Positions 1-5,916 of a DNA stretch of 6,018 bases are shown piece by piece. The position numbers were made by a program, and so were the translations under genes. The notes under the pieces were generated by a model that ran no database searches, was not told where the DNA came from, and worked only from the letters and a program-made list of their open reading frames with translations. Origin of the DNA: Pseudomonadota bacterium. GTDB taxonomy: Bacteria; Desulfobacterota; Desulfobulbia; Desulfobulbales; JAGXFP01. How positions within the stretch are numbered: the stretch's first letter is position 1; each line of letters starts with the position of its first letter. The DNA is taken from the NCBI GenBank assembly GCA_030673265.1, contig DAOVJK010000198.1:1-6018 (forward strand), in the 5' to 3' direction.

Positions 1-263
1 GACCTGATAAAGGGTTCTGCTGCTAACCCGCATATTTAATGAGTATTTTAGAAAAGTCATTTTAACTGATTGTACTTGAGTGTTAAACCTTTGGTTTGCT
101 GGGGAATATCAAGGTCACAGTTTGTACCAAATTAAATACATGGTTTGTTTTTCAGACTTTGCCTATCCGGCATCTCGACTGGTGAAATATGCGGGCTAAC
201 CCATCTCCCTGCCGCCCCGAAAGAGACGGGTCCGTTTTAACACTCCAAAGATGCTAATCGTCC
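1..263. other. Non-coding AT-rich spacer at the left end
   Basis: No open frame here has a credible start, ribosome binding site or recognisable product on either strand. The first 180 bases are about 37% G+C (67 of 180 counted), well below the coding part of the window (33 of 60 in a sampled line of the aldolase gene). The stretch holds an inverted-repeat pair (24-43 with 179-198), a small 5-bp hairpin AAACC-TTT-GGTTT at 85-97 and a 5-bp GGGTT/AACCC pairing at 12-29. A weak CCCG/CGGG stem near 216-230 follows the TM2 gene but lacks a T-tract in the minus direction, so I do not call a terminator. It is the 3' flank of the TM2 gene; what lies further left is not visible. Confidence 0.7.
24..198. 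repeat. Inverted-repeat pair bounding AT-rich DNA (possible small mobile-element remnant)
   Basis: The arm at 179-198 and the reverse complement of the arm at 24-43 agree at 16 of 20 positions. The core AAATATGCGGG(T/C)TA matches at 13 of 14, and AAATATGCGGG (185-195 against 27-37) is perfect over 11 bases. The enclosed segment, about 135 bases between the arms, is AT-rich and has no gene. Two well-separated near-identical inverted ends around non-coding AT-rich DNA would fit a MITE-like element or the relic of an insertion sequence. No target-site duplication is evident and no transposase fragment was recognised, so a chance or regulatory inverted repeat remains possible. Confidence 0.45.
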
Positions 264-665
264 TTAAACCTGCAAGGGGGAATTTGCCCTGTTTTTCTCA
301 CTGATCTGCTCATTCAGGGTCCAGAAATCATAGATAATCCCGACCAGAAACAGACCGCCGGTGAGCAGATAGACCAGGCCGGTAATCCACTTGCCGAGAT
401 AAAAGCGGTGAACGCCAAAGATCCCCAGGAAAGTCAGCAGAATCCAGCCCAGATTATAATCGATAAGCCCGGCGGTATAGTGGATATCGGCTTCTCTGTC
501 CATCGAGGGAATTAAAAACAGATCAACAAGCCAACCGATGAAAAAGAGGCCCAAAGTGAAAAAATAAATGGTGCCGCTGATCGGCCGCCCGAAATAAAAG
601 CGATGCGCCCCCATAAAGCCGAAAATCCAGAGCAGATAACCGATTAATTTACTATGCGTGTTCAT
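264..665 (-). CDS. Small membrane protein with two tandem TM2 domains
   Basis: A 133-residue integral membrane protein built from two TM2 domains. TM2 domains are paired transmembrane helices joined by a short turn; their biochemical role in bacteria is unknown. The first copy spans about residues 5-52 and the second about 70-117. Each has the family signature: G-x-x-G-x-HRFY-x-G (H21 and H86), then a second hydrophobic helix ending in a conserved aspartate (D48 and D113). The His-to-Asp distance is 27 in both copies and the copies are offset by exactly 65 residues; 16 of 37 core positions are identical, which points to an old internal duplication. Four membrane helices are predicted, with no signal peptide. 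The linker (about 53-68) and the tail (118-133) are polar. The ATG at 665 has only a weak purine-rich GAAGAG upstream. The gene lies 72 bases after the aminopeptidase in the same direction and may be its distal partner. Family assignment is firm; function is unknown. Confidence 0.9.
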   Translation of the reverse strand: MNTHSKLIGYLLWIFGFMGAHRFYFGRPISGTIYFFTLGLFFIGWLVDLFLIPSMDREADIHYTAGLIDYNLGWILLTFLGIFGVHRFYLGKWITGLVYLLTGGLFLVGIIYDFWTLNEQISEKNRANSPLQV

Positions 666-721
666 CTATCATTCTCTTCATCCCCCCGGATCTCCCGAAG
701 GATAGCATCCCTGTGATTATT

Positions 722-754
722 CTTTTCTGGGCCGGACCTACAGATCCAGAAAAG
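722..754. repeat. Perfect 9-bp inverted repeat around the aminopeptidase stop codon
   Basis: CTTTTCTGG at 722-730 is the exact reverse complement of CCAGAAAAG at 746-754, separated by 15 bases that include the TAG stop codon of the aminopeptidase (738-740). In the minus-strand transcript this can form a 9-bp stem ending just downstream of the stop. It is followed by AATAATC rather than a run of T, and the stem is not GC-rich, so it does not meet the usual picture of an intrinsic terminator. It may act as an mRNA 3'-end or inter-cistronic stabilising structure, or be coincidental. Confidence 0.45.
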
Positions 755-1829
755 TAGTATCGGTATTCAACACCTCGCAACCTTGCTCGGTGACCACCAC
801 CATATTCTCGAGCCTGACCCCGCCCCAGTCTGGCAGATAGATGCCCGGCTCGACGGTAACCACCATCCCGGCCCGCAGTTTCTTTTTATAACGACTGCTG
901 AACGCCGGTCCTTCATGGACCGCGAGACCGACCCCATGGCCAAGACCATGCCCGAACTGCGCCCCATAACCGGCCTGTTCTATAATCTGCCGCGCCGCCC
1001 GGTCAACCTCCGCCCCGGTTACCCCGGCCCGGACCGCCTTGATCCCGGCCTTCTGGGCCTGGCGGACCAAGCGAAAGATCTTTCTGGTCTTGGCGTCTGG
1101 TTCGCCAAGCACCACGGTGCGGGTCATATCCGAGCAGTAACCAGCCAAAACCAGCCCCATGTCGATAACAATCGGCTCACCTTTTTTTAAGGGCCGGTCA
1201 CCGGGAACTGCGTGGGGCCTGGCGCCGTTGGGACCACCGGCAACGATGCTCTCAAAGCTGGGGCCTGCAGCGCCCTTCTCCCGCATCAGGGTTTCAATTT
1301 TGATAGCAACCTGCCGCTCGGTCATCCCCGGTTTAAGTTCTCTAAATACTTCCTGAAAAACCTGCTCGTTAAGGAGAACCGAAGCCCTGATCCGGTCAAT
1401 CTCTACCGAACTTTTACAGAGCCGCAGCCTTTCGATCAGACCACTGGTCGCGACGGGCTCTACCCCGATCTTCCTAGTCATCTCCTCAAGTTTTCCGGCA
1501 GTCCGGTGGAGAAAATAATGGCTTTCAAAGGCCAGTCTTTTAATGCCGCGGTCGCTCAACACACCTTTGAGAAGATCAAGCATTCCCCGTTTGTAGACCA
1601 GCACCTCGAAGCCGACCGCTTCGGCCTCCGCCTCAAGCTGATATCGAAAATCGGTCAGCAGGAGCGGCTGGCCGCGCCGGGCTACAAGCAGAGCGCCGGA
1701 GCTTTCAGCGATGTTCATATCCCCCGCCTTAAAGCCGCTCAGATAGCGACGGTTATCAGGCTGGGAGACCAGCAACGCATCCAGCTTGCGGTTCTGCAGG
1801 TTTTTTTTTAAGCGCTTAACAGCATCCAT
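738..1829 (-). CDS. Xaa-Pro aminopeptidase family protein (peptidase family M24)
   Basis: A 363-residue cytosolic metallopeptidase, predicted to remove the N-terminal residue ahead of proline or to split Xaa-Pro dipeptides in peptide turnover. Residues about 3-135 form the creatinase/prolidase N-terminal domain; about 143-350 form the pita-bread catalytic domain. All five dimetal ligands are visible: D223 (VIDMG), D234 (YCSDMTRT), H298 (in HGLGHGVGL), E327 (VEPGIY) and E341 (RLENMVVV). The supporting histidines H206 (RPHAVPGD), H294 and H305 are also in place, so the enzyme should be active. The length is typical of short bacterial members such as B. subtilis YqhT. There is no signal peptide. 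The ATG at 1829 lies four bases after the stop of the 69-residue gene, with a weak purine-rich AAGAAGA upstream overlapping that gene's last codons, so coupling is likely. Codons 7-10 contain a run of nine A. PepP-like aminopeptidase and PepQ-like dipeptidase activity cannot be told apart from sequence alone. Confidence 0.93.
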   Translation of the reverse strand: MDAVKRLKKNLQNRKLDALLVSQPDNRRYLSGFKAGDMNIAESSGALLVARRGQPLLLTDFRYQLEAEAEAVGFEVLVYKRGMLDLLKGVLSDRGIKRLAFESHYFLHRTAGKLEEMTRKIGVEPVATSGLIERLRLCKSSVEIDRIRASVLLNEQVFQEVFRELKPGMTERQVAIKIETLMREKGAAGPSFESIVAGGPNGARPHAVPGDRPLKKGEPIVIDMGLVLAGYCSDMTRTVVLGEPDAKTRKIFRLVRQAQKAGIKAVRAGVTGAEVDRAARQIIEQAGYGAQFGHGLGHGVGLAVHEGPAFSSRYKKKLRAGMVVTVEPGIYLPDWGGVRLENMVVVTEQGCEVLNTDTTFLDL

Positions 1830-1833
1830 ACAA

Positions 1834-2043
1834 TCAGTCTTCTTTGCCGGTGAATTTGACGTTAACGGTCAGGCCCCGATCATAGCAACGGCTCCGCAGT
1901 GCAACCAGCACCTCCAAACACCGATCCGGGCTGACCTCAACCTGACCATCTGTGGCTACTTGCAGCCCAAAGAACTTGAGCCAATCCTCTAAAATACTGC
2001 CCGCCTCAGCACCGGGCGGCTCCAGCAGAATATCGAGCCGCAT
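1834..2043 (-). CDS. Hypothetical protein, 69 aa, coupled to the upstream gene
   Basis: I do not recognise this family. The 69-residue product is soluble, with no membrane segment or signal. The pattern suggests a small alpha/beta fold: strand RLDILLE (2-8), helix about 15-28 (SILEDWLKFFGLQ), strand QVEVS (34-38), helix about 40-56 (containing C42 and C53) and strand LTVNVKF (58-64). The start is the ATG at 2043-2041, whose A is also the last base of the preceding TGA stop (TGATG). A TTG one codon further upstream is less likely. There is no convincing Shine-Dalgarno sequence, so translation probably depends on re-initiation after the 199-residue protein. The aminopeptidase starts four bases after its TGA stop. 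The packing supports a real gene despite the small size. Partnership with the 199-residue protein is inferred from the overlap only. Confidence 0.7.
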   Translation of the reverse strand: MRLDILLEPPGAEAGSILEDWLKFFGLQVATDGQVEVSPDRCLEVLVALRSRCYDRGLTVNVKFTGKED

Positions 2044-2642
2044 CAAACCATCGAGGTCAAAATCTGCACGATCATCTGCTTGTGCTGGTCAATGGCCCGA
2101 CCATACTGGCCATTAAGCTCATCCATAGCCTTGTGCAGCTCTTCCTGATATTTGGGATGCTGGGACGGCTGTAGCTTCATGTGCTGCCCGGTCTTCTGGG
2201 CCATGGCCGCTTCCAGCTGCGGCATCATCTGGGCGAAGTTGGCCTCCAATTGCTCCTTGAGCTGCTCACAGTGCTTGCGGTACTGATCAAGAATCTTGGT
2301 CAGATCACCAAAAACCGGCAAGAGATCCTGATGGTTCCGGCCAACCAGGGTCAGACCGTTCATGGCTTGGCCGGCTATATCCAGCGACTCGCCCTCACGG
2401 GGCAAATTGATATTCCGCAACAGGGCCTCAGCCACCCCCTTGATAAAATGACCGCGAGCCTCCGAAGGACAACCGTCCAGGGCCGCAAGCAGATCGGTTT
2501 TTTCATCCCGCATATAGGCCGCCCCGGCCCTCATCCCGTCCTTGACCTGGTCTTCGGCCATTAGATCCTCGCCACCCTCTTCAGCCTCCATCCGGGCCGC
2601 CCGGGCCAACACCATCTCCATCGTACTTTTTATCTCAGCCAT
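2043..2642 (-). CDS. Hypothetical helical protein, 199 aa, with MAEIKST N-terminus
   Basis: An uncharacterised, probably cytosolic, almost wholly helical protein. It has no membrane segment or signal peptide and no catalytic motif I can identify. Residues 1-20 form an amphipathic helix (MAEIKSTMEMVLARAARM), followed by an acidic stretch (EAEEGGEDLMAED, 19-31). A central region (about 35-110) contains GCPSEARGHFIKGVAEALL, and the C-terminal half (about 112-199) is rich in Gln, Glu, Lys and Met and is likely to form coiled coil (about 115-150 and 165-195). The start was set at the ATG at 2642 because AGGAG lies five bases upstream; a longer frame from a TTG at 2663 would begin inside a hairpin arm and has no ribosome site. 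Its TGA stop overlaps the ATG of the 69-residue gene. From memory, the MAEIKST opening recurs in uncharacterised Desulfobacterota proteins; I cannot verify that here. A structural or adaptor role is conceivable but unsupported. Confidence 0.85.
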   Translation of the reverse strand: MAEIKSTMEMVLARAARMEAEEGGEDLMAEDQVKDGMRAGAAYMRDEKTDLLAALDGCPSEARGHFIKGVAEALLRNINLPREGESLDIAGQAMNGLTLVGRNHQDLLPVFGDLTKILDQYRKHCEQLKEQLEANFAQMMPQLEAAMAQKTGQHMKLQPSQHPKYQEELHKAMDELNGQYGRAIDQHKQMIVQILTSMV

Positions 2643-2647
2643 AACAG

Positions 2648-2652
2648 CTCCT
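2648..2652 (-). promoter_or_regulatory. Strong Shine-Dalgarno that fixes the start of the 199-aa gene
   Basis: On the minus strand the bases read AGGAG, followed by CTGTT and then ATG, a five-base spacing. This is the best ribosome binding site in the window. It selects the ATG at 2642 over the in-frame TTG 21 bases upstream, and it suggests that this gene is the translational entry point for the coupled three-gene block. Confidence 0.85.
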
Positions 2653-2661
2653 AAATTTTGC

Positions 2662-2680
2662 AACCTTCGACCAGAAGGTT
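2662..2680. promoter_or_regulatory. 7-bp hairpin directly upstream of the ribosome binding site
   Basis: AACCTTC (2662-2668) and GAAGGTT (2674-2680) form a perfect 7-bp inverted repeat with a 5-base loop (GACCA). In the minus-strand transcript it would end 9 bases before the AGGAG of the 199-residue gene, so it would sit in the 5' leader. On the plus strand it is followed by TTATTTT, which resembles a weak intrinsic terminator, but there is no plus-strand gene for it to serve. Possible roles are a leader structure, a protein binding site or a block to antisense transcription; none is shown by the sequence. Confidence 0.4.
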
Positions 2681-2695
2681 TTATTTTGCCCTTTC

Positions 2696-2718
2696 ACACT
2701 TGTGATTATCACCAATGT
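2696..2718. promoter_or_regulatory. 23-bp imperfect palindrome, candidate operator over a -10-like element
   Basis: The palindrome is centred on position 2707. The inner GTGAT-T-ATCAC (2702-2712) is perfect and the outer ACA/TGT ends also match, giving 9 of 11 complementary pairs. On the minus strand it contains GATAAT (reverse complement of 2705-2710), one base off the bacterial -10 consensus, but no -35 match at 16-18 bases (about 1 of 6 at 17). The spot is 65 bases before the start of the 199-residue gene. That is a natural place for a dimeric helix-turn-helix regulator acting on the three-gene block. It does not fit the CRP or FNR spacing, and the regulator is unknown. Confidence 0.35.
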
Positions 2719-2797
2719 ACAACCTCGTTATTGCGGGGAAAAACCGAGAGACCACTGCCCTTAAACCACAAAACTGGTCATTAACCGAGAGCCGGAA

Positions 2798-4882
2798 TTA
2801 ACGGGGGAAGGCCGCCGGAATGCCACCGTCAACCGGCAGGGTAGCGCCGGTGGTCGGGGTCTGCTCCGTTGCAAAAAAGACCACCGCCTTGCCGACATGA
2901 TCGGCAGTAACTGTTGCCTTTAAGAGATTACGCTGGCGGTAATATTCCTTCAGCCCGTCGGGATCAAGATTCCGTGATTTCATCCGGTCAGGCCCCACCA
3001 CGTCCCAGAGTCCGGAAGAGACCCCCTCGTCATCGAAGATGGCATCGGCATTGATCATATTGACCCGCACCCCGATCTCGGCCAGTTCCAGGGCGGCAAT
3101 CTTGCCCAGTTGATGAGCGCCGGCCTTGGCAGAACTGTAAGCCCCGAAGGCCGCGCCCGGATCAAAAACATTTTTTGAGCTGTTGATAACGATACTGCCG
3201 CCCATGCCCTGACGGCGAAAAATCGGCACCGCCCCTTTGATCACCTGGAAGACCCCTTTCAGGTTAACCGCCAGAACCTGCTCAAATTTATCATCGTCCA
3301 GATCTTCAAGCCGGGCCACATGGGCCACGCCGGCATTGGGCACCAGAATATCGAGCCCGCCGGTCTCCTTGACGATTACCTCAAGCCCCGCTCTGACCGA
3401 TGCGCCATCAGTAACGTCCATAACCAGGGGCCGGACCATTCCGGCCCCGAACTGTTCGGCCAGTTTAGAGCAAGCCTGGTCAAGCCGCTCCTCGCTAATA
3501 TCACTCATATAGACCATAGCCCCGGCTCTAAGGAGCTGCCGACCGATCCCCATGGCGATGGCGCCGCCGCCACCGGTGACCAGCGCCGATCGGCCCTGCA
3601 GAGGCAGAGAGCTGCCCTTACCGAGCTTGGCCTGCTCAAGGCTCCAGTATTCCATGTCGAAGATATAATGCTCCTCAAGTTCCCTGAAACTGCCGATCGC
3701 GGCCGCCTGGATCTTGGCCAAGACGGTATGCTCAGCAATATCGGCGGCGATCCCGGCCGCCTTCGGACTTGAACCGATCCCAACAAGCCCCAGACCACGG
3801 ATCAGGACCACCCGGGGCATAGCATCGAGTCGCACCTTATCAACCTGCTTGGCCGCCAGCTGGGCCTCAAAATATTTTATATACTGGGCCTGATAAGCGG
3901 CCACCGCATCCTTGATCCGCCCACCAATCTCTTCATCACTCTCCAGCCCGTTCAAATCCAGAAGGACCGGGTAGTTTTTGGTGCGAATCACATGGTCCGG
4001 GGTCAGAACCCCGGAGACGAAGAGAGATTCGGCATCGGCTCGATCCAGGGCTGCAACCAGCTCAGCATCCTGGCGCAGGTCAAGGCTGAAATGAACCGGA
4101 CCCTGGCCGTCATCGATCTGGGCCAAAGCACCGCGCAATAGCGGCAAGACCACGCTACTGTCCGGCGCTGGGGCCTGATTGATCTCAACGGTGCTAAGCT
4201 TGGCAGCGATATATTGCTCGGCCCTGGTCACATAATCGATCATCCGCCCATAGGCGGTCCGGGCCTCATCAGCAAAGGTAAAGATCCCATGATTCATCAG
4301 AATGATCGCCTCAACCTCCGGGTTCTGCTCATAAAGAGCGGCCAGCGCCAGCGCCAGAGGAAAGCCCGGCATGATAAAGGGTAAAATGGTAATCCTGTCG
4401 CCCAAAGCCTCGGCCAGCAGCCGCTCCGCCTCCGGCTGATTGGTCAGGGTGACAATGGCATCGGCATGGGTATGATCGATAAATTTATGGGGTAGAAAGG
4501 CGTGGACCAGGGTCTCGATGGACGGGGTAGGCGCCGAGGCATCGAGGAGATGGGTCCGAAACTGATTGACCATCTCCTCATCGGTCAGGCCTTGTAGGAC
4601 CCGAAGTTTCCGGAGGTAGGCAAGATCAAGGGGTGGCAGGCCGGCAGGTTCAATATCACCCAGGTCCCAACCGCTACCCTTAACGCAGATCACCTCCACT
4701 TCCTCCCCGAGAATGTTGGTCATGGAGGTCTTGGCCGAGGTATTACCGCCGCCGTGCAGAACAAGATTAGTTTCGGCCCCGATCAATCTTGAGGTATAAA
4801 CCCGCAGGGCCAAATCGGCGGGACAATCGTTATACATCTCGATATAACGCCGGGCCTCATTGTCATCATAACGGTTTTCCAT
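2798..4882 (-). CDS. Bifunctional class II aldolase / short-chain dehydrogenase (RhaD/YuxG-like)
   Basis: A 694-residue soluble fusion enzyme. The N-terminal class II aldolase/adducin domain (about 12-230) shows HGGGNTS (43-49), the PSxE catalytic glutamate E123, and the zinc ligands H137, H139 (HTHAD) and H198 (MNHG). A linker (about 231-425, with EYWSLEQAKLGK at 411-422) leads to an NAD(P)-dependent short-chain dehydrogenase. That domain has a glycine-rich loop at 436-447, D461 at the end of the second strand (favouring NAD), NAG 516-518, catalytic S568/S569, Y582 and K586 (YSSAK), and the typical ending VDGGIPAAFPR. Characterised relatives cleave rhamnulose-1-phosphate to dihydroxyacetone phosphate and lactaldehyde, then oxidise or reduce the lactaldehyde. 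Length matches that family (about 680-700). The start ATG at 4882 has AGGGAG about 11 bases upstream, a rather long spacing. No rhamnose or fucose kinase, isomerase or transporter lies nearby, so the true substrate is uncertain. The glycine loop has alanines where GxG is usual. Confidence 0.92.
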   Translation of the reverse strand: MENRYDDNEARRYIEMYNDCPADLALRVYTSRLIGAETNLVLHGGGNTSAKTSMTNILGEEVEVICVKGSGWDLGDIEPAGLPPLDLAYLRKLRVLQGLTDEEMVNQFRTHLLDASAPTPSIETLVHAFLPHKFIDHTHADAIVTLTNQPEAERLLAEALGDRITILPFIMPGFPLALALAALYEQNPEVEAIILMNHGIFTFADEARTAYGRMIDYVTRAEQYIAAKLSTVEINQAPAPDSSVVLPLLRGALAQIDDGQGPVHFSLDLRQDAELVAALDRADAESLFVSGVLTPDHVIRTKNYPVLLDLNGLESDEEIGGRIKDAVAAYQAQYIKYFEAQLAAKQVDKVRLDAMPRVVLIRGLGLVGIGSSPKAAGIAADIAEHTVLAKIQAAAIGSFRELEEHYIFDMEYWSLEQAKLGKGSSLPLQGRSALVTGGGGAIAMGIGRQLLRAGAMVYMSDISEERLDQACSKLAEQFGAGMVRPLVMDVTDGASVRAGLEVIVKETGGLDILVPNAGVAHVARLEDLDDDKFEQVLAVNLKGVFQVIKGAVPIFRRQGMGGSIVINSSKNVFDPGAAFGAYSSAKAGAHQLGKIAALELAEIGVRVNMINADAIFDDEGVSSGLWDVVGPDRMKSRNLDPDGLKEYYRQRNLLKATVTADHVGKAVVFFATEQTPTTGATLPVDGGIPAAFPR

Positions 4883-4956
4883 CTTATCAAAAACTCCCTG
4901 TTCCCGTTGATTAATTTTTATCCAAACTTTTTCGAAACCAGCCCCGCCACGACCGG

Positions 4957-5916
4957 CTAAACCACCCAGAAGATATACAAACCATAACCAAGCAGCATTG
5001 CCAGACCGGTAAGGCGGTCGAGACGATGGCGGAAATAAAGAACCGGCACCAGCAAAGCGGTAAAAAAGATCATCACCGGCAGATCCCGCGCCAGCAGCAC
5101 ACCATCCAGCTTAAAAGGGCTGATCAGTGCCGTGCCCCCCATAACCATCATCAGGTTAAACATGTTACTACCGATGATATTGCCGATCAGGATATCGCAC
5201 TCCTTGCGTCTGACCGCCGAGAGAGACGAAGCCAGTTCCGGCAGGGAGGTGCCGACTGCAGCCACGGTCAGGCCTACCACCAGTTCAGACACCTTAAGAT
5301 ACCTGGCCACATCGACCGCCCCATCTATAAACAAACCAGACCCGTAGGCCAGCAACACTAAACCGCCAAGCTGAAGACCAATAATCTTCAGATGCGATTC
5401 GTATACGACCAGATCCACGACAACACCATCTCCACTCGGTAGATTGCGCTTTTTCCAACAGGCGTTAATCGTGTAACAGAGCAAGCCAACAACAAAAAGC
5501 AGACCGAAAGCCCGGTGAAAATAACCGCTCCAGGCTATGACAAAGACCAGAACGCTGACAGTCAAGACCAGATAAAGCTCTTTACTAATGCTCGCGAATT
5601 TAACCGGCACCACCCTGAGCAGCGCGGCAAGGGCCAGAACCAGGCCGATATTGGCAATATTACTACCCACCACATTGCCGACCATAATATCGACATGATC
5701 ATGCAAGGCCGCATTAAGGCTAACGAACAATTCAGGAGTGGAGGTGCCGAAGGCAACGATGGTCAGGCCGACCACCATCGGCCGCATCCCGTGCCGCAAG
5801 GCAAATTTAGACGCCCCGGCCACCAGGCTCTCACCACCGACCACCAGCAGGATCAGGCCCGAGACCAACGCCAGCACAGACAAAGTTAAATTTGCGAAAT
5901 TAGGATCTACGTTCAT
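4957..5916 (-). CDS. Calcium/sodium antiporter family protein (YrbG-type, CaCA superfamily)
   Basis: A 319-residue inner-membrane exchanger with about ten transmembrane helices in two inverted halves. Both alpha-repeats are intact. Alpha-1 has VAFGTSTPELFVS (54-66) and VGNVVGSNIANI (79-90). Alpha-2 has AAVGTSLPELASS (219-231) and IGNIIGSNMFNL (244-255). The glutamates E62 and E227 correspond to the central ion-binding acids of the family. A polar loop at about 153-175 separates the halves. Family members swap Na+ (sometimes with K+) for Ca2+; the E. coli relative YrbG is about the same size, but its physiological role is unclear, so the ion here is inferred. The ATG at 5916 has a weak GAG nine bases upstream. 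An in-frame TGA ten codons before it (5926-5928 in the leader) excludes an N-terminal extension. The next gene starts 74 bases downstream in the same direction, with no clear terminator between. The 102-base leader contains no promoter I would call. Confidence 0.92.
   Translation of the reverse strand: MNVDPNFANLTLSVLALVSGLILLVVGGESLVAGASKFALRHGMRPMVVGLTIVAFGTSTPELFVSLNAALHDHVDIMVGNVVGSNIANIGLVLALAALLRVVPVKFASISKELYLVLTVSVLVFVIAWSGYFHRAFGLLFVVGLLCYTINACWKKRNLPSGDGVVVDLVVYESHLKIIGLQLGGLVLLAYGSGLFIDGAVDVARYLKVSELVVGLTVAAVGTSLPELASSLSAVRRKECDILIGNIIGSNMFNLMMVMGGTALISPFKLDGVLLARDLPVMIFFTALLVPVLYFRHRLDRLTGLAMLLGYGLYIFWVV

Noticed and set aside
783..1811. Long open plus-strand frames opposite the aminopeptidase (for example 1212-1811)
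   Set aside because: They lie antisense to a gene with complete catalytic motifs and encode no recognisable domain; they are a by-product of GC-biased codon use.
2742..2791. Direct repeat AACCGAGAG at 2742-2750 and 2783-2791, 41 bases apart
   Set aside because: Nine bases, two copies and no further extension on either side; a chance match of this length in a 155-base spacer is not remarkable enough to call a binding site.
2738..2797. Possible minus-strand terminator after the aldolase gene (GACCA/TGGTC pairing followed by T5)
   Set aside because: Only five base pairs with a 20-base loop, and the T-run is not adjacent to the stem, so it does not meet the pattern of an intrinsic terminator.
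2181..3772. Plus-strand open frames opposite the 199-aa gene and the aldolase gene (2181-2564, 2542-2784, 3237-3512, 3320-3772)
   Set aside because: They are compositional shadows, rich in Pro, Arg, Ser and His, without start signals or family motifs.
4883..4956. Search for a promoter or terminator between the antiporter and aldolase genes
   Set aside because: Only a 4-bp AGCC/GGCT stem and scattered AT-rich hexamers without a matched -35/-10 pair were found, too weak to annotate.
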